64,000 nt of DNA, taken from NCBI RefSeq assembly GCF_019578655.1, contig NC_063257.1, forward strand, positions 27,704,362 to 27,768,361. The letters are read 5' to 3'. Below are positions 39,375 through 51,677 of this stretch, piece after piece. The position numbers and the translations under genes are program-made. Each line of letters starts with the position of its first letter. The stretch's first letter is position 1. The stretch comes from Ricinus communis (lineage: Eukaryota > Streptophyta > Magnoliopsida > Malpighiales > Euphorbiaceae). The notes beneath the pieces were generated by a model. The model did not search any database, was not told the DNA's origin, and saw nothing but the letters and a program-made list of their open reading frames with translations.

Positions 39375-40181
39375 GGATAATGAAGGCTTTTTTGGTTATT
39401 TCACTTGTTAATGATGTAAATGATCTTTGGTTTTATTTATTTTTATTTTTTTGTGTTTGTAGGTAAATTGATAATATGTACAAGAATGTGACGGAGAAGA
39501 AATCAAAGTCCTAAAATGACGCAGTAATCCCACCTTACATGAAGGCAGTGTCGGGGTCATTAGGCGGGGTTATGGAGGCGTGTTGTTTACCGCCAATTGA
39601 TGTAATCAAAACAAGATTACAGCTTGATAGGACTGGGACTTACAAGGGAATAATCCATTGTGGTACGACCGTTTCGAGAACGGAAGGAGTGAGGGCTTTA
39701 TGGAAAGTATTGATACCGTTTGCTACTCACTTAACGTTGAAATATGCGTTGAGAATGGGATTTAATACGTTGTTTCAATCTGCGTTCAAGGATTCTCAGA
39801 CTAGCAAGATCAGTAATCGTGGCCGAGTTTTCTCTAGCTTTGGTGCTGGTGTTCTTGAAGCTATTGCTATCGATACTCCCTTTGAGGTCTGCTTATCTTT
39901 TGTCACCCTTTTGTTTTCTTAATATTTTTTATTGAAATTTAATTCCTTGTGCTTCTCAGTATTTGGATTTTGCTGTTAATATTTTGTGAACAGGCATCAC
40001 CTTTGTGTTTCTTAAACTACCAAATTCCACAAATGCTAAATTTTGGTGATACAACAGTGAAACTAAATGGTCTGTTTGACAGTAGAGGAGTTGGCCATTT
40101 CATACTAGCTTTTCTGATATTTTGTGCCTATCATTTTGTTTGCGATAATACTAGTCCAATCAGGTTTATGTAATATTTTAA
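39375..40181 (+). pseudogene. SFC1: SFC1-like carrier fragment (exon 1), right copy with nonsense codon
   Basis: The coding exon is 39476-39886 (411 bp, same length as the left copy), followed by donor-like GTCTGC and 295 bp of intron-like sequence up to the LTR at 40182. Codon 13 is TAA (39512-39514) where the left copy has CAA; an ATG at 39539 restarts in frame. This copy keeps more family-typical residues than the left one early on (SGSLGG, IKTRLQLDR, HCG) but has its own changes later (GFNT where GSNA is usual). The first carrier signature, PIDVIK, is intact. Upstream, TTTGTTTGTGTTTGTAG-like pyrimidine-rich sequence precedes the start. The fragment lacks the remaining exons and is embedded between reverse satellite and a minus-strand LTR. 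Family assignment is firm; lack of function is inferred from truncation, the stop, and the neutral pattern of change. Confidence 0.9.
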
Positions 40182-43100
40182 TGTCACGACCCCATCTGTG
40201 GGCCCATGACCGGCACTAGGGAATAGATAGGCTAAGGCCACCGAATCCCGTAGTAAGCTTGACACTCACAACTCAAACAAATCTCATCTCAACTGTTACC
40301 ATTATTAATGCCACACAATATACAGTAACATTAAATTTTACACAATTAAATCGGTCTGCCCGAAAAATTAGGCGAGACCCGAAACTCATAAAATTTACCA
40401 CTAATACCTCTACTATTACTACTGCGGAGAATCTAAGATTTTTACAATTTGATATATCAAATGAAACACCACCCGATGATGAAGAAGTCGAGTTACTGAG
40501 TAAGAGTCGCGGGACGACTAACAGTCACGAATCTGAAAAACAGTAAATGGAGACTGTCAGTCTCAGGAGTGAGCTAAAATCATATATCTAAAACAGTTTC
40601 AAACAACTCAAAATCACATTTATTTAAATTTAAAATAAATAATAAGTCTTGCAAAAATTAAACGTGTCATGTCAAAACATATGTGTCATGCCATGCTTAA
40701 ATAAAAATTATTCTACACGCAACGGGACGAAGTACTTCAGTAGAACCCTAATCCCAACTCAACATCTCGATCAATTTCAAAACTTACGTCTCGACTAAGC
40801 TCAACTCTAATATCTCAACTCTCTCATTCCAACAGGACTGGCGCCTAGAGAGCAAAGCTCGATCAGGGACCTTACCTCCAGTCTGGTCACTTATATCACA
40901 ACTCTCTTATTCCAACAGGACTAGCACCCAGAGAGCAAAGCTCGATCAGGGACCTTACCTCCAGTCTGGTCACTTGTATCTCAACTCTCTCATTCCAACA
41001 GGATTGGCGCTCAGAGAGCAAAGCTCGATCAAGGACCTTACCTCCAGTCTGGTCACTTGTATCACAACTCTCTCATTCCAACAGAACTGGCGCCTAGAGA
41101 ACAAAGCTCGATCAGGGACCTTACCTCCAGTCTGGTCACTTGTATCTCAACTCTCTCATTCCAACAGGACTGGCGCCCAGAGAGCAAAGCTCGATCAGGG
41201 ACCTTACCTCCAGTCTGGTCACTTGATTTCCAACTAAGCCGGCGCCCAAAGAGCAAGCTCGATCAGGGACCTTACCTTCGGTAAACACACTCTGCTAAGC
41301 CCAGAGAGCAAGCTCGATCAGGGCAAGTCCTAAACCTTCCTTTTTAAATTTACTTATTTATTCTTTTCCATCACTCTCGAATTTATACTGGAACACTGAT
41401 CAAACTCTTATGTTCTACTGTCGTCCCATCCCGAATCAACACAAAATCAATAAAAATTATAATGCGGAAAATGAAGAATGCATAAACAGTACATAATAAA
41501 TTAGTCAAAATATTAATCATTAAATCAGAGATATATAAAATATTTCCATGGCACACATAAACAGATATATGACTTTAACTCACTGGTTTAGCGACCTCCT
41601 AACTCTGCTCCGGTGCCTTAATTAGAGCGAGCCGAATAGACATATCATCTAATAACGGAAAACAATTTATCAAAACGCTGAAACAATCGATCATTAATCC
41701 TAGGTCTAGACTCCTAGGACTGACTGTCTAAGAATTCCTATTCGGGTAAATTCTACCGAACATTAGGCAGAACCTCCCCTACAACACGGACATTTAGCCC
41801 CCGTAAAACGGGTCCAGGACCTGCCAGAAAAACACTTCAAATACCCAACAATTCAAACAATAGGAGTCAGGTCCCCAGACTTCACTATTTTTCCGACTCC
41901 ACCACACAGCATAAAACACGAGGCAGGCAAACCGACAGTCAATTATTATTTTTCTTTTACTCACAAATATCATCTAATACTCAACACAATCAATAGACAC
42001 ACATTTTCACCAAGAATTCTAAAATTAACGGGCCAGAGAAAATTACCGAGATGCTCGATCGCTCGGTCGACTCGCCTCCAGCCGCCGGAGTTCGATCGAC
42101 GATCCGAACTCACCATCGGACTCGAAACGACGCATTGACAACGATCCCCTCTTCCAATTTTCCGATCTGACTCCCGATCATTCAGAGAGAATTTTTGGAT
42201 GATCTCGGCCGTCGATTCGCAAATGAAGTCTGATCGCCACGAAACCGATGCCATTGCGAAGCTTGAGCTGAGGAGAGTCGGAATACGTCCTTCGATCGTC
42301 CATGCTCCGCCGGAGCTCACCGGAAAAGTCAAAAAATGTGGCTGCCACCCATTTCGCCGGAACTCCCTCCTTTGACCACCAAAACCAACGCTGCTGCCGC
42401 CAAAAGGAAGCCTTTAACTCACCGGTCAATTTGAGACTGAGATCGCAGCCAACGGATGCCAGAAACGGCCGGAACGGCAGTGAGAAAACCGCTGCCACCT
42501 CACTCACACTCTCGCCGATTGCCACCTGCTGGACTTCTTGCCGTTGCACTCGCTAGCGTCGCTCCGTGCCCAAGCGTCGCCAGAACCATGACCCCTTTCT
42601 CTCTCTTCCGACGCGCCTCACTCTCTCTCCCCGACAATTCTCTCCTCTTCCTTTCTTCTTTTTCTTCTTTCTTTTTCCTTCTATATCCACATCAGGCCCC
42701 TGAACTTTTCCTTATTACAATTTGGTCGCTCAACTCTTTTAATTACTTACAATTTCACCCTGTAAAATTCCAATTAACCCCTAAACTTTTCTTTAGCCTT
42801 TCAATTAAGCCCCTAGCTAATTAATTTGGGCCAAATTAAAATTATTGAAAATACATAATTACATATATACCCCTGCCGACACAATTATTTACAAAAATAC
42901 CAAACATACAAATTTTTATTAAACCCCCATAATAAAATTATACTTTTAATCCTTATTCCAAAATAATCCTCTAGTTAAATCCTACACACAATTAAATTAA
43001 ATAATCAATTTACTAATTATTTTTCCAATTAAATTTAATACCAGTAGTTAATTAAAATATCAATTTCTCCAAAATTTTTTTATAAAAACATCCTTTACAA

Positions 43101-43400
43101 TTTCTACCATAATTTTCCAATTTATAATTTTATTTATATATATTACATATACACTGGGGAAAAATTAGAATTACTAAAAATATAATTTACCCTTCAAGTA
43201 ATTTACTTGATTAATATCTTAAAATTTCAAACTGATTCGGTATAGAAAAATAACTCATTCAATTTACTAATATTAAAATTTTCATTAAATCATTTCAAAT
43301 TAAACCAAATAAAAAATAAAGTTAAATTAATTTAAATAAAAACTCATTTATTAATCATTATTAATATTATCTTTATTAAAGAAAAATTTCGGGTATTACA
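40182..43400 (-). mobile_element. Full-length 3' LTR, 3.2 kb, minus strand
   Basis: This 3219-bp LTR has TGTAATACCCG as its start (right end) and GTCGTGACA as its end (left end). It is the inverted partner of 9761-12973. The GC-rich zone is at about 42030-42600 and the minisatellite at 40830-41300. It sits directly against intron-like sequence of the SFC1 fragment (TTTAA before 40182), which suggests the element once inserted into that intron. Confidence 0.93.
40830..41300 (-). repeat. LTR-internal minisatellite, about five regular 83-bp units
   Basis: The phrase GAGAGCAAAGCTCGATCAGG recurs at an 83-bp spacing (units near 40852, 40937, 41017, 41100 and 41180), followed by one diverged unit near 41250. 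The units are nearly identical, implying recent homogenisation. Confidence 0.87.
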
Positions 43401-44793
43401 TTCTCCCCCCCTTAACAAAAATTCGTCCTCGAATTTTAAAAGAAAAGGGGAATCACTCAAGACTGAAACTAATTAAGAACCTCACCACCAGCTTGGCTTC
43501 TTGAGAACTTTCCCGGCAGAAACTAAACTCAACCACAAGACCCATCGACAAAACCCTTAAGCAAACTGGCGAACCTGAGAATCCGCGATCCTGACTTACT
43601 ACCCCTCGGAAACCAAAACTTCACTTATTTCCACACACTGAGGGTCCAACACGAGCAAAGGATCGAAAATATACTTCCTCAACTCAGACCTACGAACAAC
43701 TGGATTTGACCTCAGAGAACCTTACTTGGCGGCAAGTCCAACTTACATGCCACCTCACCAACCTACCGACAAAACCAAGGGTTTCCACACAAGAAGGGCC
43801 AATTCTGATCCTGCCAAAAATCCACTCACCAAATTTCCTTCCTAAAAACGTGTCCTTGCACGCACATAAAATCCTTAACATCCACATCACATCATCCTCG
43901 ACATAACATCATCCTCGACATAACATCCATCTGATCGCATCAACCGACACATACCATGCCATCCTGACACAAGATTTCTCTTTGACTGAAATCCAGAAGC
44001 CTCCTTTATAATCCAACGTGGGGCCTACAGCACCACAGACTTACTCTCACATCAACTCAGCTCGTCATCTAGAGAATTCTCAAACTAACATAATTTACTT
44101 GAAAGATTTACTTATTTATTTACCTCATAATCATCACTGATAAAAGCTTTATTATCTTGGAAAAAACTTTTGTAAAATCATAAAATCTCTAGCCATTTTT
44201 CTTTACATAAAATTCTACAATATCGCGCACCAGGGTGATGATGCCCCTATCACCAAGGGTTGCAATGCATGATGTATGATGCATGCCCTAAAATGAATTT
44301 ATGCATGCCTAATAGTGAAATGCCATAATGAATTCTTTCGGGACTGGGCGCAATATTGTATTTTTTTAAAAAAAAAACACTTGTTCTACTTAGAAAAATA
44401 AATAATGTTCGCTTAAGTTTCTCTGGATTCTGAGCGTCCGAAAACACTCCTACCACCTTTCTTAAGCTTCTTACAACCACGCTCTACACTAAATGTGACT
44501 GCGGTACCCTCCATCGAAACAACAATTGAAGCATCCAAGGGCTCGACTGCACTAATCATTAGGAGAAAGCGGCACGAGTCTACCGCGCTTCAGATCTTGC
44601 ATCGCTGCAATGCTCATCCTCAACACAGCACCAAAGACAAGCTCACAAGAAAAGAAAGATAGACTCTCTAACAATGAAAGCTGAGATGCTGGAGTCAATG
44701 AAAACAACAAGAAAGACTTGATCCTAGCTCCGCAGTACAAAGAATCTTAGCCTAGGTCGAAGGAAATCTAAACCTAAGCTCTGATACCAACTT
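43401..44793 (-). mobile_element. Internal region of non-autonomous LTR element, minus strand
   Basis: A 1393-bp internal region with no recognisable gag or pol, inverted partner of 8381-9760. The polypurine tract (read on plus as TTCTCCCCCCCCTT) is at 43401-43414. The difference in length includes an 18-bp duplication at about 43887-43922 containing ATCATCCTCGACATAAC twice, present once in the left copy. Confidence 0.82.
44778..44789 (-). other. Primer binding site, initiator-Met tRNA type
   Basis: GCTCTGATACCA on plus, so TGGTATCAGAGC on minus, 4 bp from the LTR boundary at 44794. Same site and spacing as the left copy. Confidence 0.93.
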
Positions 44794-46463
44794 TGTCACG
44801 ACCCCATCTGTGGGGCCGTGACCGGCACTAGGGAATGGGTAGGCGTAAGGCCACCGAATCCCGTAGTAAGCCTGACACTCACAACTCAAACAAATCTCAT
44901 CTCAACTTTTACCATTATTAATGCCACAATATACAGTAACATTAAATTTTACACAATTAAATCGGTCTGCCCGAAAAATTAGGCGAGACCCGAAACTTAT
45001 AAAATTTACCACTGATACCTCTACTATTACTACTGCGGAGAATCTAAGATTTTTACAATTTGATATATCAAATCAAACACCACCCGATGATGAAGAAGTC
45101 AGGTTACTGAGTAAGAGTCGCGGGAAGACTAATAGTCACGAATCTGAAAAAGCGATGAAATGGGTATGGGTCTAGAGAGTGAGCTAAAATCATATATCTA
45201 AAACAATTTCAAACATCTCAAAATCACATTTATTTAAATTTAAAATAAATAATAAGTCCTGCAAAAATTAAACGTGTCATGTCAAAACATATGTGTCATG
45301 CCATGCTTAAACAAAAATTATTCCACACGCAACGGGACGGAGTACTTCAGTAGAACTCTAATCCCAACTCAACATCTCGATCAATTTCAAAACTTACGTC
45401 TCGACTAAGCTCAACTCTAATATCTCAACTCTCTCATTTCAACAGGACTGGTGCCACAACTCTCTCATTCCAATAGGACTGGCACCCAGAGAGCAAAGCT
45501 CGATCGGGGACCTTACCTCCAGTCTGGTCACTTGTATCTCAACTCTCTCATTCCAACAGGACTGGCGCCCAGAGAGCAAAGCTCGATCGGGGACCTTACC
45601 TCCAGTCTTGTCACTTGTATCTCAACTCTCTCATTCCTACAGGACTGGCGCCCAGAGAGCGAAGCTCGATCACGGACCTTACCTCTAGTCTGGTCACTTG
45701 ATTTCCAACTAAGCCGATGCCCAAAGAGCAAGCTCGATCAAGGACCTTACCTTCGGCAAACACACTCTGCTAAGCCCAGAGAGCAAGCTCGATCAGGGCA
45801 AGTCCTAAACCTTCCTTTTTAAATTTACTTATTTATTCTTTTCCATCACTCTCGAATTTATACTGGAACACTGATCAAACTCTTATGTTCTACTGTCGTC
45901 CCATCCCGAATCAACACAAAATCAATAAAAATTATAATGCGGAAAATGAAGCATGCATAAACAGTACATAATCAATTAGTCAAAATATTAATCATTAAAT
46001 TAGAGATATCATATAAAATATTTGCATGGCACACGTAAGCAGATATATGACTTTAACTCACTGGTTTGGCGACCTCCTAACTCTGCTCCGGTGCCTCGGT
46101 TAGAGCGAGCCGAACAGACATATCATCTAATCACGGAAAATAATTTATTAAAATGCTAAAACAATCGATCATTAATCCTAGGTCTAGACTCCTAGGACTG
46201 ACTGTCTAAGAATCCCAATTCGGGTAAATTCTACCAAAAATTAGGCAGAACATCCCCTACAACACAGACATTTACCCCCCGTAAAACGGGTCCAGGACCT
46301 GCCAGAAAAGCACTTCAAATACCCAACAATTCAAACAACGGGAGTCAGGTCCCCAGACTTCACTATTTTCCTGACTCCGCCACACAGCACAAAACACGAG
46401 GCAGGCAAACCGACAGTCAATTATTATTTTTCTTTTACTCACAAATATCATCTAATACTCACA
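44794..46463 (-). mobile_element. 5' LTR, partial (3' two-thirds or less)
   Basis: This is the 3' portion of the LTR of the minus-strand non-autonomous element. It starts TGTCACGACC on plus and corresponds to the LTR end back to the position equivalent to about 11145 in the left full LTR (ATCATCTAATACTCA). It then joins another LTR copy without an LTR terminus. It contains about three regular minisatellite units at 45470-45700. Confidence 0.88.
45430..45800 (-). repeat. LTR-internal minisatellite, about three regular units
   Basis: GAGCAAAGCTCGATC-type phrases recur near 45490, 45572 and 45655 at about 83 bp, with diverged units to 45800. The right arm of the large inverted repeat loses its partner within this tract. 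Confidence 0.82.
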
Positions 46464-49068
46464 GAGCCGCGGGAAGACTAACAATCACAGATTTGTAAAA
46501 CAGTAAAATTGAGACTGTCAGTCTCGAGAGTGAGTTAAAATCATATATCTAAAAACAGTTACAAACACTTCAATGACACATTTATCTAATTTGAAATAAA
46601 TACTAAGTCATGCAAAAATAAACGTGTCATGCCATGCTTAAATAAAAATAACTTTCACCTACTATGGGATGGAGTACCTCAGCAGAACCCTAATCCCAAC
46701 ACTAAACATCTCGACTCTCTCTCATTCTAATGGAATTGGCGTCCAGAGAGCGAAGCTCGACCAAGGTCCTTAAATCCAGTTCAGTCACTTAATTATCACT
46801 AACACTCTTAGCCTTTCAGCTCTCTTACTCCAATAAGACTGGCGCCCAGAGAGTGAAGCTCGACCAGGGTCCTTAACTCCAGTCTGGTCACTTAGGTTTC
46901 CAAATAAGCTAGCGCCTAGAGAGCAATGCTCAACCAGGAACCTTTACTCCGCCACACTCAATCTACTCAGCCCAGAGAGCAATGCTCGACCAAGGAAATT
47001 CCTAATTTACCTTTATAAAATTTACAAACCTTTACCCCTTTATTTTCTTCCTCTGATTCATACCGGTGAATCTCATCGATAGCATATTCTACAACTGTTC
47101 CATCCCGAGTCAATACGAAATAATAAAATCGTAATGCAGAAAATAAAACTTATACTAATAGCGATTACAATAACTGATTAAAGTATTAAATCATGTAATC
47201 AGAATTATTTCATAAAATCTCAGCATAATATATGTAAATAGACATATATGACTTTAACTCACAGCTTTGACGACCTCCTAGCTCTGCTCTGATGCCTCGA
47301 GTGGAGCGAGCCGAACTGACGGATTATCTAATCACGGAAAATAATTTATCAATAACGTTGAAACATTTGACCATTTACCCTAGGTCTAGATTCCTAGGAC
47401 TGACTATCTAAAAAAATCTCGACTAAGGTGAATTCTACCGAAAATTTGGCAGAACCTCCCCTAAAATATGAACATTTATCCCTCGTAAAACGGGTACACG
47501 ACCTGCCAGAAAACACTTCAAATATTCAACAATTTATTTTAATAGGAGTCGGGTCCCCAAGACTACATTATTTTTCCCGACTCCGCCACACATCACAATT
47601 CATGACTAAAAGCAGACAGACCGACAAACAATTATTTTAACACACAATATCTCTAATGCTGAACACAATTCAATAACACATAATTTTCCAAAGAATTCTA
47701 AAATCAACGGGCCAGAGAAAATTATCGAGACGCTTGATCGCTCGGTCGACTCGCATCCAGCCGCCGGAGTTCGATCGACCATCTGAATGCACAAATGGAC
47801 TCGAAACGATGCGCTGATGACTATCCCCGCTTTTGATCTTCTGGAGAGATTTAAGGACGATCTTGGCCGTCGATTTTCAAACAAAGTCCGATCACCACGA
47901 AACAGGTGCCATTGGGAAGCTTGAGATGAGGAGAGTCCGGATATGTCCTTCGATCAGCCAAAGCTCGCCAGAGCTCACTGGAAAAGCCAGAAAATGTAGC
48001 TGCCACCCACTTTCTCTCTCCACTGTAACTACCAACTCCGGCCACCATTTGCTTCGCCGCTGCCGCTAAAATGAAGCCCAAGTCGAGGGGAGTCGATCGC
48101 CACCCGACTCGGCCGCCAACGCCACCGGAAACGCTTGGAATGGCGTCCGAAAGCCGTTGCCGCCATCGACGCTCGCACCCATCGCCTACTGCTTCGACGG
48201 CCAGCCCGTGCACCTCCGAAGCCGCCACCGACCACGACGCAGCTCCGCTTCTCCTTCCCCCCGCGCCTTCTCTCTCTCCCCGATCCCCCTCTTTTCTTCT
48301 TTTCTTTTCTTTCTTCTCTACATCGACAATGGGTCCCTGAACTTTTCTTATTTACCATTTAGTCCCTCAACTTTTTTAATTACTAACAATTTCGTCGTGC
48401 AAAATTTTCAATTAACCCTTAAACTTTTCTTTAGCTTTTCAATTATGCCCCTAACTATTTAATTTGGGCCAAATTAGAATGTTTGAAAATATACAATTAC
48501 ATATTTACCCTTATTTTTAAATATAAAATTACCAAAAAGCCCTTGCCAACGTATTTAATTATAAAAATACCAAACATACAAATTTTCATTAAAACCCCAT
48601 ATTAATAAAATTATACTTTTAATCCTTATTCCAAATTAAATTTCCAATTTAATCCTAACACATAATTAATTTAATTAATCAATTTGCTAAATATTTTCCA
48701 ATTAAAATTTAATACCATTAGCTAATTAAGATGCCCTTTTCCCCAATAATTCTTTTATAAAATATCCTTTACAAATTCTTCCATAACTCTCAAATATAGA
48801 ATTTAATTTATATATATTCATTTGGGGGAAAAATTTGAATAACCAAAAATATAATTTATTTCTCAAAGAATTTACTTAACTAATTTCTTAAAAATCAAAC
48901 TAATTGGATATAGAAAATAACTCCTTTATTTGTCTAGCATTAAAATTTCCATTTAAATCATTCCAATTTAAACCAAATACAAATAAAGTAAAATTAATTT
49001 TAAATAAAGACTCATTTAGTAATTATTATTAATATTATCATTATTAAAGGAAAATTCCGGGTATTACA
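46464..49068 (-). mobile_element. Second LTR copy, 5' portion, fused to the preceding LTR
   Basis: On the minus strand it begins TGTAATACCCGGAATTTTC at 49068 and runs to a point near the LTR 3' end (CTTCCCGCGGCTCTG), then switches to the middle of the neighbouring LTR at 46463. The combined 44794-49068 block is therefore an LTR with a partial internal duplication. It is visibly more diverged from the 40182-43400 LTR than the left-arm partner is. The GC-rich zone is at about 47720-48300; ORFs there are low-complexity and not credible genes. Confidence 0.85.
46725..46995 (-). repeat. LTR-internal minisatellite, three diverged units
   Basis: GCGAAGCTCGACCAAGG, GTGAAGCTCGACCAGGG and GCAATGCTCAACCAGG phrases occur at about 108 and 77 bp spacing. 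The unit form is closer to that of the solo LTR at 112-2897 than to the 83-bp form. Confidence 0.75.
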
Positions 49069-51219
49069 CTATTATGGGATTATTTTCTCAAATTCATAAA
49101 TATACATGTTTTGCGGTGTTAATTTCTTATATTGATAAAAATACCCTTTTTACGGGGTTGTTTTCTGCTATTATAAAATTAACCCATTTAAGGGGTTGTT
49201 TTCTCATACAAACAATTATACCAAAACTACGGGATTATTTTATCTGATTGATAAATATCCCTGTATTATGTGGTTGTTCTCTCATATTAAAAAATTTACC
49301 CCTTCTATGAGGCTGTTTTCTCAAACTCGCAATTACACTACCTTTACCGGTTTATTTTCTCAGATTCATAAATATTCACGTGTTACGGGGTTATTATCTT
49401 ATATTGATAAATATACCACTTTTACGGTGTCGTTTTCTAATATTAAATTATTTACACTATTACGGGGTTGTTTTCTCAAATTCATAAATATACACATTTT
49501 ACGGGGTTATTTTCTTATATTGAAAAATATACCTCTATTATGGGGTTATTTTTTCATATTATAAAATCAACCCATTTAAGGGGTTGTTTTCTCATACTTA
49601 CAAATATACCAAAATTGCGGGGTTATTTTCTCTGATTGATAGATATCGATGTATTACGGGGTTGTTCTCTCATATTAAAAATTTACCCCTTCTACGAGGT
49701 TGTTTTCTTAGACTCGCAATTGCACTACTTTTACAGGGTTGTTTTTTCAGATTCATAAATACACGCGTTTTACGGGGTTATGTTCTTATATTGACAAATA
49801 TACCACTTTTACCGGATCGTTTTTTCATATTATAAAATTAACCCATTTAAAGGGTTGTTTTCTCATACTTACAAATATACAAAAATTACAGGGTTATTTT
49901 CTCTGATTGATAAATATCCCCATATTACGGGGTTGTTTTCTAATAATTATAAATATACCCCTCTTATGGAGTTATTTTCTCATATTAAAAAAATTTACCC
50001 TTTCTACGAGCCAGTTTTCTCAGACTCGCAATTACACTACTTTTACGGGGTTATTTTATTAGATTTATAAATATACTCATTTTATGGGGTTATTTTCTTA
50101 TATTGATAAATACAACACTTACGGGGTCGTTTTCTCATATTAAATTATTGGCATTATTATGGGGTTGTTTTCTCAAATTCATAAATATACACGTTTTACG
50201 AGGTTATTTTCTTATATCGACAAACATACCCCTTTTACGGGGTTATTTTCTCATATTATAAAAGTAAGCCATTTAAGGGGTTGTTTTCTCATACTCACAG
50301 ATATGCCATATTTATGAGGTTATTTCATCAGATCCATACATATCTGTGTATTACGAGGTTGTTTTCACATATTAAAAAATTTACCCCTTTCACGAGGCTA
50401 TTTTCTCATATTAAAAAATATACCTATTCTACGAGGCTGTTTTCTTAGACTCGCAATTACACTACTTTTACCAGGTTGTTTTCTCAGATTCATAAATATA
50501 CACGTTTTACAAGGTTATTTTTTTATATTGCTAAATATACCACTTTTACGGGATCATTTTCTCATACTAAATTATTACCACTATTATGGGGTTGTTTTCT
50601 CAAATTCATAAATATACATGTTTTACGGGATTATTTTCTTATATTGACAAATATACCCCTTTCACGGAGTTGTTTTCTCATATTATAAAATCAACCTATT
50701 TAAGGGGTTATTTTCTCATACTAAAAAATATACCACAATTATGGGGTTATTTCCTCATATTCATAAATATCCCCGTATTACAAGGTTTATTTCACATATT
50801 AAAAAATTTATCCCTTCTACGAGGTTGTTTTCTCATATTAAAAATTTATCCGTTCTACGAGACTGTTTTTTTAGACTCGCAATTACACTACTTTTATGGG
50901 GTTGTTTTCTTATATTATAAAATTAACCCATTTAAGGGATTGTTTTCTCATACTCACAAATATACCAAAATTACGGGGTTATTTTCTCCGATTGATAAAT
51001 ATCCCCGTAATACGGGGTTGTTTTCTTATATTTATAAATATACCCCTTTTACGAGGTTGTTTTCTCATATTAAAAAATTTAGCCGTTCTACGAGGCTCTT
51101 TTCTGAGCCTCGCAATTACAACACTTTTATAGGGTTGTCTTCTCAGATTCATAAATATACACGTTTTATGGGGTTAATTTCTTTTATTGATAAAATACTA
51201 CTTTTACGGGGTCGTTTTC
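49069..51219 (+). repeat. 39-bp satellite, forward orientation
   Basis: About 55 monomers in forward orientation, with the same type order as elsewhere. The block starts inside a monomer, cut by the LTR, and ends with GTCGTTTTC against the Athila-type element at about 51220. The array orientation here is opposite to that at 27235-39374, so the LTR/SFC1 complex separates two oppositely oriented blocks. Confidence 0.95.
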
Positions 51220-51220
51220 C

Positions 51221-51677
51221 ACCATGTAAGTTCCTTTGATACCACACTTAGTAAATGTTCATCATAAAATGTGTCATTAATTGAGAAACCATCATCATTC
51301 CTTTTTAGTCCGTCTTGATCAATCCTTGATAGGTGATCCGCAACAAGGTTCTCACTACCCTTCTTGTCTCTCATTTCCCAATCAAACTATTGAAGCATCA
51401 AAATCCACTGTAAAAGTCTAGGTTTCACGTCCTTCTTGCTTAGAAGATACTTAAGAGTAGCATGATCTGAATAAACAATCACCTTTTTCCCCACAAGATA
51501 TGCTCTAAACTTTTTAAATGCATAAATGATAGCAAGCAACTCCTTTTCCGTAGTGATGTAGTTGATCTGAGCATCATCAAGTAATTTGCTAGCATAGTAA
51601 ATCACATAAGGCTTACCTTCCTTTCTTTGACCCAAAACATCCCCAAACACAATTAGGTGCCAATTAGGTGCTGCCAA
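51221..51677 (-). pseudogene. Athila-type RNase H, broken
   Basis: Residues encoded by 51387-51677 include [34 protein letters not shown] and [12 protein letters not shown], the RNase H core of Athila-type pol, which degrades the RNA strand during reverse transcription. The N-terminal end is scrambled by a small duplication at 51651-51682 (CCAATTAGGTG repeated). A TAG stop at 51384-51386 follows LMLQ. The frame then continues (FDWEMRDKKGSENLVADHLS) until the satellite boundary at 51220, so the rest of pol is lost. Confidence 0.87.

Larger units (their letters stand above)
31078..45690 (-). repeat. Right arm of large inverted repeat (partner of 7491-22069)
   Basis: Paired landmarks are: 22069 with 31078; SFC1 start 13677 with 39476; LTR end 12973 with 40182; LTR start 9761 with 43400; primer site 8385 with 44789. 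The coordinate sums stay within 53147-53174 over 14.6 kb, so the arms are collinear with very few net indels. The SFC1 exon is 95 percent identical between arms (391 of 411 by my count). The outer end falls in the LTR minisatellite and cannot be placed to the base. Confidence 0.9.

Noticed and set aside
40182..49068. One intact minus-strand element with target duplication
   Set aside because: The flanks do not match (TTTAA before 40182, CTATT after 49068) and the right LTR is a fusion of two copies, so the ends do not belong to one insertion.
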